Shown here: in pieces, positions 29,067 through 37,626 of the stretch | Position numbering within the stretch: position 1 is the first letter of the stretch | How the letters are laid out: every line of letters starts with the position of its first letter | Source of the DNA: Candidatus Cloacimonadota bacterium | Lineage (GTDB): Bacteria > Muiribacteriota > UBA6191 | DNA length: 64,000 nucleotides | Assembly (NCBI GenBank): GCA_023954715.1 | Contig: JAGSHD010000013.1 | Location: forward strand, 80,936-144,935 | Direction of reading: 5' to 3' | Program-made: the position numbers and the translations under genes | The notes under the pieces: model-generated | Database searches by the model: none | What the model saw: only the letters and a program-made list of their open reading frames with translations | What the model was told of the DNA's origin: nothing

Positions 29067-29862
29067 TATAAAAAGTATAATTGTAGGAGTGGGTTTGTCC
29101 TTAGCTTTAAACCCTATTTATTCATTAGATTTGTTTGGCCCATCAGGGAGCCCAGTCAATGAAAAAATGATGGAGTCTATGGAGACCCGGATTGATGAAT
29201 ATGTGGGTAAGTCATTAGATTCAAGCCTTAATATGTTTAATATGTCTGATCTTATGAGTGGTGATATGAAAAACTTTCAAAGTGATTTGAATACCGGAGT
29301 AAATAAGATCGTACAAGATAGCTTAAAGTTTTCTTTTGATTTACAAAAAGACATTATGAGTGGAGTTGCTAAAGACATGGGTGGATTACAAGACAAACTA
29401 GCTCCATTTATTCAAAAAACGATTGATGACTCTTTAAATATGGGTGATATGGGTGATCAAAGCTCTCAATTGTTTGATCAAAAAGAGTTTCAATCTAATT
29501 TAACTAATTATCTCTCTGAAACAATCTCTTCAAGCTTAGAAAGTGGACTCAAGTCATTGACTCAAGGTTTAACAGGTAAAAAGATGACAGGAGACTTTTT
29601 TAGAAGTTCAAACTTTATAGATAGTTTTCAGAGCTTTTCAAAACAAGATGCTGATTATAGCTCTAAATCAGACCATCAAGATGAAATGTTGGATTCTATG
29701 GGTGAGGGTTTAGATAAATCCTTATCTAGTTGGGGAGAGAAATTTGGAAAAGATATGGAGAGTTGGGGAGACAACTTCGGAAAACAAATGGAAGACTTTG
29801 GGGATAATCTAGGTAAATCGATTGAGTCTCAAATGAATAACATGTTTGGTGATGAGGATTAA
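29059..29862 (+). CDS. Secreted amphipathic 11-residue-repeat protein
   Basis: The ATG at 29059 is chosen because GGAG lies five bases before it and a signal peptide follows (MINIKSIIVGVGLSLALNPIYS); the ATG of the longer frame is inside the acidic tail of the VWA gene. The mature part is Asp, Ser, Met and Leu rich and predicted helical, with phased segments such as MSDLMSGDMKNFQSDL. The C-terminus has four units of exactly 11 residues (WGEKFGKDMES, WGDNFGKQMED, FGDNLGKSIES, QMNNMFGDED), an amphipathic repeat as in apolipoprotein- or synuclein-like lipid-binding helices. I know no family for the whole. It is coupled to the VWA gene by overlapping codons. Confidence 0.7.
   Translation: MINIKSIIVGVGLSLALNPIYSLDLFGPSGSPVNEKMMESMETRIDEYVGKSLDSSLNMFNMSDLMSGDMKNFQSDLNTGVNKIVQDSLKFSFDLQKDIMSGVAKDMGGLQDKLAPFIQKTIDDSLNMGDMGDQSSQLFDQKEFQSNLTNYLSETISSSLESGLKSLTQGLTGKKMTGDFFRSSNFIDSFQSFSKQDADYSSKSDHQDEMLDSMGEGLDKSLSSWGEKFGKDMESWGDNFGKQMEDFGDNLGKSIESQMNNMFGDED
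29731..29862 (+). repeat. Four 33-bp coding repeats (11-residue units)
   Basis: The units begin at 29731, 29764, 29797 and 29830. Trp or Phe starts the first three, with Gly-x-x-Phe/Leu-Gly-Lys behind it; the DNA is diverged, so selection on the peptide pattern is likely. Confidence 0.75.
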
Positions 29863-29896
29863 AATAATTATTTAAATCTCTAAGAAACTCTACGAC

Positions 29897-30340
29897 TCAA
29901 ATAATTATATCTTGTGAGTAGCAGTTTTCATCAATCTCACCATAATCTTCTTCGATGACTTCTTCATCATCAAACTCTTCGATATCTAGCATATATTGGC
30001 CTGTATCTTCATTAATAATAAGCTCTCCCATGAGAGCTTCAAACTCTTCTAGAATAAGCAGGGGAGTTATTACTCCAGACTGAGTTAGGTTAAACTTTTT
30101 AAGTATGTTGATCTCTAGTGGATTAACAGGTTTACAAGAATAACTACAATGACTCAATGCAATTTTTTCATGAGAATACTCATCAAAAAAGATACGAAAA
30201 TCAGATAATCGGCCAGAGTAGTAATGAAAGATGTGAAGTAGTTTGTTTGCTTGCTCTTCGTTAGTGATACAAGAAGACTTAACAGATAAGTTTCCTGTTT
30301 CTAACTTTTGAATCAAAAATAAAAATTGTTTTTCAGCCAT
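29897..30340 (-). CDS. Small acidic cytoplasmic protein, unknown
   Basis: 147 residues with no signal peptide. The first 110 look like a mixed alpha/beta fold with three Cys (SSCITNEE, SHCSYSC), the last 35 are strongly acidic (IEEFDDEEVIEEDYGEIDE). I do not recognise a family. No ribosome site is visible and the gene starts just past the valS terminator, so expression may be leaderless or depend on read-through. Reading frame length and absence of any competing frame support a real gene. Confidence 0.6.
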   Translation of the reverse strand: MAEKQFLFLIQKLETGNLSVKSSCITNEEQANKLLHIFHYYSGRLSDFRIFFDEYSHEKIALSHCSYSCKPVNPLEINILKKFNLTQSGVITPLLILEEFEALMGELIINEDTGQYMLDIEEFDDEEVIEEDYGEIDENCYSQDIII

Positions 30341-30345
30341 AATAT

Positions 30346-30380
30346 TATAAAAATTAAGCCTCCCATAAAAATGAGAGGCT
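30346..30380 (-). terminator. Rho-independent terminator of valS
   Basis: AGCCTCTCAT pairs with ATGGGAGGCT (one mismatch) around TTTT on the minus strand, and is followed by TAATTTTTA. It ends about six bases before the start of the next minus-strand gene. Confidence 0.7.
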
Positions 30381-30388
30381 TTGAAAGA

Positions 30389-32848
30389 TTAGTTTACCTC
30401 AGGAGCCTTTGCCGTATAATCTACGCCTAATGTCCGATCCTCAAACTCAATTACGCTTAGTTCACTTGATAAAGTCTCTATAGCTTTTAAATTTAAGCAT
30501 CCAGAAGCTCTACATACATCGTTGAGACCTTTTTCGATAGATGGAAACTGAGAACCAATGTACTCAATGGCATCTAACTCTGTATTTAAACTCAATCTAT
30601 TTTCAGTCTTAAACTTTCTGATAGCTCCAACAAAAGTTTTAGAGTCAAAATATACTTTTTCGTCTTCTTCTGAGATAAAACTATCATCACCTACTGGGTA
30701 AGCACATATATGAACAGAATCTACTTTTTCAATGTCTTTGAAAAAAGCGTGATAGATCTCTTCTGTGATATGTGGAATAAAGGGTGCCAAGAGTCGGATT
30801 AATGAAAATATTATTGTATATAATGCATTTTGTGCAGATTCTTTTGAGCCTTCACCATGGTCTTGTGGGTTATAGATACGATGTTTCATGAGCTCCATGT
30901 AATTATCACAAAAATCCCAAAAGAAAGTTTCAATCTCAGAGAGGGCTAGGGAGTACTCATACTGCTCTAGATGTTGGTTTGCTTTAGTACAAACCTTTTG
31001 TAGTAATGACACTAAACCTTTATCAATTGCAAAAGTAATTTTATTGGTATCTGGAGTATCAAAACCATCTAAGTGCATTAAGGCAAACTTAGAGGCATTA
31101 AACAGTTTTGTAACTAATTTAGCAGCAATTTTAAACTCTTGCTCTTCGAAATAGCAATCCGCTCCAAGTTTAGCTCCTGCGGTCCAATATCGAATAACAT
31201 CAGCACTATATTTTTCAATTAGTTGCTCAGGTCCGCTTGGGGCGTTTCCTTTTTTCTTAGAAATCTTTTCACCCTTTTTATAAAGAACATGGCCAGAGAT
31301 CATGATGTCTTTCCATGGGATATCTTGTTGGTGAAACCATGATTTAACAATGGTGTAAAATGCCCATGTTCGGATAATATCGTGTGCTTGAGGCCGCATG
31401 GACATAGGAGCTAATTTACTCTCTAAAGAGTTTTCTTCGCCCCATTTGTAGTTGACTTGTGGGGTTACAGAAGAAGTTGTCCATGTATCCATTATGTTTA
31501 AGTCACCTACAAGATTAGTAGAGTTACATTTAGGACAGTTTTTACTAGAAGAATTTTCTTTTGGATCCACCGGTAACTCAGAGTCATCAGGAGTAACGTG
31601 AGTGCCACAATCTTCACAATGCCAAATTGGGAAAGGTACTCCAAAAAATCTTTGTCGTGAAATACACCAGTCCCAGCTAAGGTTTTCAACCCAGTGGATA
31701 TATCTTTGTTTCATAAACTTAGGATACCAGTTGATTTTGTCAGCCAGTTTAAGAAGATCCTCTTTGTGATCCATAACTTTGATTACCCACTGTTTTGTGG
31801 ATAAAAACTCGATGTCTGTGCCACATCGTTCATGGGTATTTACTGGATGAGAAATAGCATCGCTTTTTAAAAGTGTACCATCCTCTTCAAGTCGAGCTAT
31901 GACTTGTTTTCGAGCTTCTTTGATTTTTAGGTTTTGAAACTCACCGGCAAGTTCTGTGGTTTTACCGTATTTAGAGATAGATACACGTAAGGGTAGTTTA
32001 TGTTTTTTAAACCATTCAATATCTGTTTTATCACCAAAAGTACAGCACATTACTGCTCCAGTACCTTTTTCCATGTCCGCTTTTTCGTCTGTAAGAATAG
32101 GAACTACATGTCCAAAAATTGGGACAATAGCATTTTTACCCACTAAAGATTTATATCTCGGATCATCAGGATGAACAAAGATACATACACATGATGGAAG
32201 TAGCTCTGGACGAGTAGTACCAATGATGATCTCTCCGCCATCTTCTAATTGAAACTTAAGGTCGTTGAAAGAGGAGTCTTTGTCCACGGACTCAAGCTCG
32301 GCTTGAGCAATGGCAGTTTGGCATTCAACACACCACATATTAGGCTCATCTCGATGCTCTACTAAATCTTTTTTATGTAAGTCTAAAAATGATCTTTGGG
32401 ATATTCGTTGGCAATCATCTTGAATGGTTGCGTAAGTGAGGTTCCAGTCAGCTGAAAACCCTAGAGCAGTCCACATGTCTTGAAATTGTTTTTCGAGTTC
32501 AACAACTGTTGTTCGACATAAGTCATTAAACTCGCTTCTTTTCATTTTGTTTCCACGAACTTTTTTCTTTTTTTCAACAAATCTCTCTGTAGGTAAGCCG
32601 TTGTCATCGAAACCAAAAGGATAAAATACATTTTTACCGATCATTCGTTGGTATCTAGCAATAATCTCTGCTTGCGTATAAGAATATACATGACCAATAT
32701 GAAGAACACCTGAGACAGTAGGTGGAGGAGTATCTATGGAATAGATTTCTTTGTCAGAATTAGGATCAAAAGCGAAAGTTTGATTTTCTTTCCAGTAATC
32801 TTGCCATTTTTTTTCTTCTAGTTGAGGTTTGTATTTTTTTGGTAGCAT
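30389..32848 (-). CDS. valS: Valyl-tRNA synthetase, archaeal/Rickettsia-like subtype
   Basis: ValRS charges tRNA-Val and proofreads threonine. The start at 32848 (AAAGG upstream, sequence MLPKKYKPQLEEKKWQDYW) gives 819 residues. Class I motifs are PPPTVSGVLHIGHVYSY and GEKISKKKGN. The editing domain shows EIIIGTTRPELLPSCVCIFVHPDDPRY and GTGAVMCCTFGDKTDIEW. Anticodon-binding and zinc segments are seen (CEDCGT, CPKCNS). It lacks the C-terminal coiled-coil arm of usual bacterial ValRS, and SIDTPPPTVSG with the late GDKTDIEW is the pattern known from archaeal and Rickettsiales-type ValRS. So it probably came by transfer or from an ancient second lineage. A terminator follows. Confidence 0.92.
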   Translation of the reverse strand: MLPKKYKPQLEEKKWQDYWKENQTFAFDPNSDKEIYSIDTPPPTVSGVLHIGHVYSYTQAEIIARYQRMIGKNVFYPFGFDDNGLPTERFVEKKKKVRGNKMKRSEFNDLCRTTVVELEKQFQDMWTALGFSADWNLTYATIQDDCQRISQRSFLDLHKKDLVEHRDEPNMWCVECQTAIAQAELESVDKDSSFNDLKFQLEDGGEIIIGTTRPELLPSCVCIFVHPDDPRYKSLVGKNAIVPIFGHVVPILTDEKADMEKGTGAVMCCTFGDKTDIEWFKKHKLPLRVSISKYGKTTELAGEFQNLKIKEARKQVIARLEEDGTLLKSDAISHPVNTHERCGTDIEFLSTKQWVIKVMDHKEDLLKLADKINWYPKFMKQRYIHWVENLSWDWCISRQRFFGVPFPIWHCEDCGTHVTPDDSELPVDPKENSSSKNCPKCNSTNLVGDLNIMDTWTTSSVTPQVNYKWGEENSLESKLAPMSMRPQAHDIIRTWAFYTIVKSWFHQQDIPWKDIMISGHVLYKKGEKISKKKGNAPSGPEQLIEKYSADVIRYWTAGAKLGADCYFEEQEFKIAAKLVTKLFNASKFALMHLDGFDTPDTNKITFAIDKGLVSLLQKVCTKANQHLEQYEYSLALSEIETFFWDFCDNYMELMKHRIYNPQDHGEGSKESAQNALYTIIFSLIRLLAPFIPHITEEIYHAFFKDIEKVDSVHICAYPVGDDSFISEEDEKVYFDSKTFVGAIRKFKTENRLSLNTELDAIEYIGSQFPSIEKGLNDVCRASGCLNLKAIETLSSELSVIEFEDRTLGVDYTAKAPEVN

Positions 32849-33154
32849 CTGTTGCCTTTCTATTGGATGGGCTAATTGAATTTTAAATTGAATGCGACAT
32901 TTTATACTGATGAGCATAAATAATCTAACTTTTTTGATTTTGTTCAGTAAATGATTCAAAATAGTTTATTGATATTACAAAAGATAGAAAATTAAATTTG
33001 ATTCCGTTACTGAGTAGAAAAAAATTGCCAGTGAATTACTCACAGAGATTTTTGTGTGTTATATTATGAGATAATATTATCTTGGAGTGAGAAGATTTTT
33101 CGTTTTTATCTCTTTATAGTATTAAAAGCTAATCAACTGTAATTTGGAAACTCT
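32849..33154. other. Divergent intergenic region valS / giant pseudopilin
   Basis: No gene seen. It should hold promoters for both sides. A perfect 12-bp palindrome GATAATATTATC lies at 33070-33081, about 75 bases before the pseudopilin start. No convincing -35/-10 pair was found next to it. Confidence 0.4.
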
Positions 33155-36100
33155 ATGATCAAATACCTTCGCAATCTTTCAAATAAAGGTTCCGTGTCTT
33201 TGATGGCTTTCATGGTATTGGGAGTGATCTTTGTAATTGGCTTGGCTTTTCGCCAGTTCACGATGAACAGTGTATTACAAATCTACCGATTTAAAACCAA
33301 CGAAATCTCACTCGCGATGGGTGATGGACTGCTGGATATCTCTAAGAAAATAGCAGAAAGTCTAGCTAATACACCCGGTTCAAAGTTAGATGAAATGTTA
33401 ACCAAAATGCAGGGTGATCAAACAGGTCCTGAAGAGCTTTTTTCAATTGAAAGTGGCGTGGTAAAAGGTGCAGCTGGAGATTATTCCGATGTGATTGCTA
33501 AACTTCTTGGCAATGAAGAAGGAGCAGCTGAAAAAATAACTGCCAAAGTTAAAATTATTCTTAGCAAAGATCAAAGTAATAAGTTTCCTTCACGAGACGG
33601 TGTAACCCAATACAAGGGAGAGTTTAAAGGAAAGGCAACCTTGATAGTACACTTTTGGATGGATCTTAAAATTAAGTATAAGGGTTCTAAGTCCGGGTAT
33701 TTACAGACTACTCCAAAAACAATGCAATCCACATTTGAATTTAAAAGAGTCCGGATACAAGCTCCTGTTGTTCGGCATTTTACTTTTTTCGGTGCAGATT
33801 TGGGTAATGATGAAAACGGAGCTGATTATACGGGTGGCAAATTTAACAAATTATATGTTAACTCTGAGGGAAGTAAATACGGAGGCAAAAAGGGTGGTAA
33901 TTATCCTTTTGCATATTTGACTTTAAATAATGGTAGCGATAGTAACTTTTCTGCAATCGCTGAAAAAGAAAGAAATCCCTTTAAAACTGATATCGGTTAT
34001 GTGTATATGGGTACTGGTGGTGATGATAGTCGACAGCTTTATTTAAATTTAACTGCTGGTAAGGCAGAGGCATCAGAGAGTTTTCACCTATATCGTGGAA
34101 ACCAAGGTGAAAGTGATTTTTATCGTCTGTTTACAGCGGATTATAAAACTACATTGACCAAAGATTATGACGGTGCCAAAGAGCCATCACATAAAACGCA
34201 ATTTCAAAAAGTAAGAGATCTGTTATCTCCAGAAAATGGAGAAAAATATAAAGACTCCGCTTCAAATGGTTTACCATACTACTATCTAAGTAGAAAGGAT
34301 TATGGTTATTCAGCCGCCTGGGAAAAACACCCAGAGTTTGGATTTAAAAGATCAACAAAAGGGATTCCTGCCAATAACTTTCATTTATTTGGGAGAGGCG
34401 AAGAACCTAGTTTTTCTGTAGTGTTTGGAAACGTCTATCGAAGATGTTTGTCTCTAGCTGGATACAAGCAAAGAAAAGCACCGGCTCAAAAGAAAAAGGG
34501 TAAAAGAAGCTTTGAATTTCAAGCAGGGCCAATTTATTTTTATGGTAATTATAAAGAGTTACATGCTCATAAGTTATTCATCAATGAGACAATTAGTGGC
34601 TCTGGTGGATCATCTGAAATGGATATTAGAAATGATCCAAAGTACGCACCAATTGAGGTATGGGATCAGCGAATGAACTGGCAATGGCCTCAAAACAAAG
34701 AAGCTGAAAAAATGACTGGATCATGGGTTTTTGTTTCTGGTGACGGTTTGATGGGGAGATTGGTTCCCTCAATTATTGGCTTTTATGAGAAAAAACCAGA
34801 CTTCTTTAGTTTGTCTACTAGTATCACTGGCGAAAAAGGAGATCCTAAATCAGATAAAATTTATGGGCAGACCATAGAAAATGCTATAGAAAGATCAGAT
34901 AGTCAGCAAAGATTAATCTCTCCATTGATCGAAGAAATCTATAAGAGATATAAAGGCGATGGGGGAGATGGTTTTCCTGTTTTGTTTGAAGATAAGGGTG
35001 GAGTGTTATCTTGGACGAGTAAGGGGTCAAAGATCAGTGCTTATTATAAAGAGCTATTGCTGATGTTTTATTACAATAGCTATCAAGCAGTGGCCGCTTT
35101 TCATGTGAGTCAAGGTGAGGATTTAGACCAAATTCAGAGTTCCATCGAAGATTTTGCTGGCTATACCACTAAAAACGATCAAGATATCATTAAAAGTGGA
35201 GCTCTTAGATGGTTTGAAATCATGGATTTATTGCAAGGAATGAGTGATAAAGGGGAAAAGTACTCTTTGAAAAAAGCTTGGTCCATGTCGTCTGGAGCCT
35301 TTGCTTCTAAATCCAAGGCTATCAAAATGAGACAATGGAATCCTACAAATAGTGGTGAAAGCAACGGAAAACCTCATTATTTTACTCTACCAGACCCTTG
35401 GTTATCTAGGTCTTCTAAACCTCTGGCTATCGATCGAGATATCGAAGAAACTGTCAAAGGGAATGATACATATATGACAAAGCATGAAAATCTTGGTAGC
35501 GAAGGTGGAGGAGAGTATTTGTTTAAGTTTTTTCGAAGACTGATGACGGATCCTGCTTGGGTTTTGCCATATAATTACTCATCGAGATTTTATTTTCCTA
35601 AGTTGAAAGAAGTATTTTTTGCAAAAGGGGCTAGTGCTCCCAATCGTGAAGAGTTGATGGCAAATAGTGTTATCCCAGAAATTCGAGACTCAATCGGTTA
35701 TGTTGGTGCATCTAATCCATATATGAACTTGGGAGACGAGGGAAAACCAACTCCACTAAATGAAGCGGCCCAAAGAAATATTGTTAAAGAATATAAAAAA
35801 GATGCTAATAAAGATAAGGGTTACTTTTTTGTGAAAGAGATGACAGGAGACTCGTTGGCAGAAGTTGACTTAGAGTCTTTATATAATGGACGCTGTATTT
35901 TTCAGTTTGATAATGAAGAGGGTTTAAGACGAAGATTGGTAAAAACGGATGGTAAATTAGATACTTCTGTTTGTGTCAATAACCTAACATTGCCAATATC
36001 TGGTATAAATATGACAGGTAAGGGTGTTATTTACGTTAGAAATAATCTTAAAATCACAGAGGATATAGATACCGGTGGATTGTTAGTACTAATGGCAAAG

Positions 36101-36343
36101 TCTATTGATATTAAATCAGGAAAAGTTTTAAATAATGTAAGTTTGATACAAACAAGCGGTAAATTTAGCGCAAGATTTAGAGAGCTAAATGGTAACTTAG
36201 TTGTAAAAGAGTTAAACAACTCAATTGGCGGAACTCCCGTTGTACGATATAACCGTAATTTGAAAGCAGATGATTATGTAGTTAGCTTTCAGCCATTTAT
36301 AAATACATGGGAAATGTGTGGTAACTCAGAAGGTGGATGTTAA
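33155..36343 (+). CDS. Giant GspK/PilX-like pseudopilin-type protein
   Basis: A 1062-residue protein with a short basic N-terminus, then NKGSVSLMAFMVLGVIFVIG (residues 10-29), a membrane helix placed as in GspK or PilX. The G-S-V-S-L-M at the start lacks the Phe and Glu5 of ordinary prepilins; GspK-type pseudopilins also lack Glu5. After the helix comes a 1000-residue exported body with no family I recognise; the C-terminal 130 residues are beta-rich (GKGVIYVRNNLKITEDIDTGGLLVLMAKSIDIKSG, in two strands), similar to a solenoid. GspK is usually about 300 residues, so this would be a very large tip. Two prepilin genes follow directly. The start codon is an ATG with a weak site. Confidence 0.55.
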   Translation: MIKYLRNLSNKGSVSLMAFMVLGVIFVIGLAFRQFTMNSVLQIYRFKTNEISLAMGDGLLDISKKIAESLANTPGSKLDEMLTKMQGDQTGPEELFSIESGVVKGAAGDYSDVIAKLLGNEEGAAEKITAKVKIILSKDQSNKFPSRDGVTQYKGEFKGKATLIVHFWMDLKIKYKGSKSGYLQTTPKTMQSTFEFKRVRIQAPVVRHFTFFGADLGNDENGADYTGGKFNKLYVNSEGSKYGGKKGGNYPFAYLTLNNGSDSNFSAIAEKERNPFKTDIGYVYMGTGGDDSRQLYLNLTAGKAEASESFHLYRGNQGESDFYRLFTADYKTTLTKDYDGAKEPSHKTQFQKVRDLLSPENGEKYKDSASNGLPYYYLSRKDYGYSAAWEKHPEFGFKRSTKGIPANNFHLFGRGEEPSFSVVFGNVYRRCLSLAGYKQRKAPAQKKKGKRSFEFQAGPIYFYGNYKELHAHKLFINETISGSGGSSEMDIRNDPKYAPIEVWDQRMNWQWPQNKEAEKMTGSWVFVSGDGLMGRLVPSIIGFYEKKPDFFSLSTSITGEKGDPKSDKIYGQTIENAIERSDSQQRLISPLIEEIYKRYKGDGGDGFPVLFEDKGGVLSWTSKGSKISAYYKELLLMFYYNSYQAVAAFHVSQGEDLDQIQSSIEDFAGYTTKNDQDIIKSGALRWFEIMDLLQGMSDKGEKYSLKKAWSMSSGAFASKSKAIKMRQWNPTNSGESNGKPHYFTLPDPWLSRSSKPLAIDRDIEETVKGNDTYMTKHENLGSEGGGEYLFKFFRRLMTDPAWVLPYNYSSRFYFPKLKEVFFAKGASAPNREELMANSVIPEIRDSIGYVGASNPYMNLGDEGKPTPLNEAAQRNIVKEYKKDANKDKGYFFVKEMTGDSLAEVDLESLYNGRCIFQFDNEEGLRRRLVKTDGKLDTSVCVNNLTLPISGINMTGKGVIYVRNNLKITEDIDTGGLLVLMAKSIDIKSGKVLNNVSLIQTSGKFSARFRELNGNLVVKELNNSIGGTPVVRYNRNLKADDYVVSFQPFINTWEMCGNSEGGC

Positions 36344-36903
36344 TGAAATCAATATTTTTTAAAAATAAGGGTTTTACCATGCTGGAAGTTATTGTTGCCA
36401 CTATGATTATGGCTACTGGCATTATTCCTATTTATCATCTAATGACCTCAGGCACTAGAGGTGTAGAGATCGGAGAAAGAGAGATTTTAGCCGTTGGTCA
36501 TACCTCTTCAATCATAGAGTACTTTAAGGGGCTGCCTTTTAATTTAATTTTAAAACTTTGTGATGAGAATGGATCGCTTTCAGGTAAGCAACAAGGGTTT
36601 ATGGTTTATGATCGTAATGACTCGGTCATGAAAAAAGATAGTGAGATCAGCGGTGAATGGATTTTAGATGCTAGCTCGGATACGGGTAATGTGTTTTTTT
36701 CACAACTTTTAAACCCAGGAATGCCAACTGCAAGTAAAGTCTACTTACCGCCTCTTGAAAAATACTTTTTTGAAAGAAATATTACAATTGATTGCAGTAC
36801 TCAAGGAGCTAAATATTGTATTGTTGCTTCTAAAATACAATGGCGAACAGATGGTACAAAAGAACGAAGCTTTTCTTTAAAAACAGTGGTAACGGGACAA
36901 TAA
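36343..36903 (+). CDS. Minor prepilin (PilV/GspI-like)
   Basis: The start at 36343 overlaps the stop of the giant gene (TAATG) and has GGTGG six bases upstream. The 186-residue protein begins MKSIFFKNKG with the prepilin site G/FTMLEVIVATMIMATGIIP: cleavage after Gly, Glu at +5 of the mature protein. That is a true type III signal for prepilin peptidase. The globular part has three Cys (LKLCDENG, TIDCSTQG, KYCIVAS) that may pair. Position after a GspK/PilX-like gene and before a second prepilin matches minor-pilin clusters that prime the pilus. Confidence 0.8.
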   Translation: MKSIFFKNKGFTMLEVIVATMIMATGIIPIYHLMTSGTRGVEIGEREILAVGHTSSIIEYFKGLPFNLILKLCDENGSLSGKQQGFMVYDRNDSVMKKDSEISGEWILDASSDTGNVFFSQLLNPGMPTASKVYLPPLEKYFFERNITIDCSTQGAKYCIVASKIQWRTDGTKERSFSLKTVVTGQ

Positions 36904-37491
36904 ATGAAAAAGAAGGCATTTACATTAGTTGAAGTGATGATTGCAGGAATGATTGCCGGGACTATTTCTATCATTTTAATGACTTTACTAACAAAATTTT
37001 ATAAGAGTTCAGAGCAGTTTTCTGGGAAAGTACAAACGGCTCAACAATCAAATATTATTTTGTATCACATGAAAATGGCTTTAAGAGGATTAGCTTCGAC
37101 TCCAACTATTGAAGAAAACCTCTTAGAAGGCCAAGACTCCAAAGGGAACCAAATCAACTTTGATTTTACAGCTTCTGAAAACTCTATCTCTATAACTTAT
37201 GGTGGAAATAACCCTAAAAATTTTGCTAAGGGTAAGGTTTTGGGGTTTAGAGTATTTTCAATGATGCGTCCAGAGGATGGAGTGTCTTATGAAGGACAAG
37301 AGGATGCCTATCAGTTTAATATGTATAATATTGAACTCCTTATGGATGACCCCCAATCAAATGGTTTGTCTTCTCCAAAAACTGCCTTGCGCTATTACGG
37401 TATTGTTACAGTGAGAGTTCCAGGTGAAAAAGTGCCAGATCCTTCTTGGGTGAAAAACAGCGAGAGCTTTCCAAGTGGGGCTGGAGAATAA
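36904..37491 (+). CDS. Minor prepilin (PilW/GspJ-like)
   Basis: The ATG follows the previous stop directly. The 195-residue protein begins MKKKA/FTLVEVMIAGMIAGTISIILMTLL, a prepilin motif with Ala instead of Gly before the cleavage site and Glu at +5. The body fits a small pilin head with phrases typical of PilW or GspJ (QQSNIILYHMKMALRGLAS). No cysteines. It ends the compact three-gene pseudopilin unit; 135 bp separate it from the next gene and no hairpin lies between, so the following acidic protein may be in the same transcript. Confidence 0.8.
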   Translation: MKKKAFTLVEVMIAGMIAGTISIILMTLLTKFYKSSEQFSGKVQTAQQSNIILYHMKMALRGLASTPTIEENLLEGQDSKGNQINFDFTASENSISITYGGNNPKNFAKGKVLGFRVFSMMRPEDGVSYEGQEDAYQFNMYNIELLMDDPQSNGLSSPKTALRYYGIVTVRVPGEKVPDPSWVKNSESFPSGAGE

Positions 37492-37626
37492 GGTTTTTTC
37501 TATACTGAAAGTCTTTTCTGAAACAAATTCTTTGTAGTGTCGTAGTATATAATACAAGTTAAACATAATTAATAAGGCCTATATCCGAAAGTGTAGCTAA
37601 ATTAACGAAAGAGCTAGGGGATTGTA

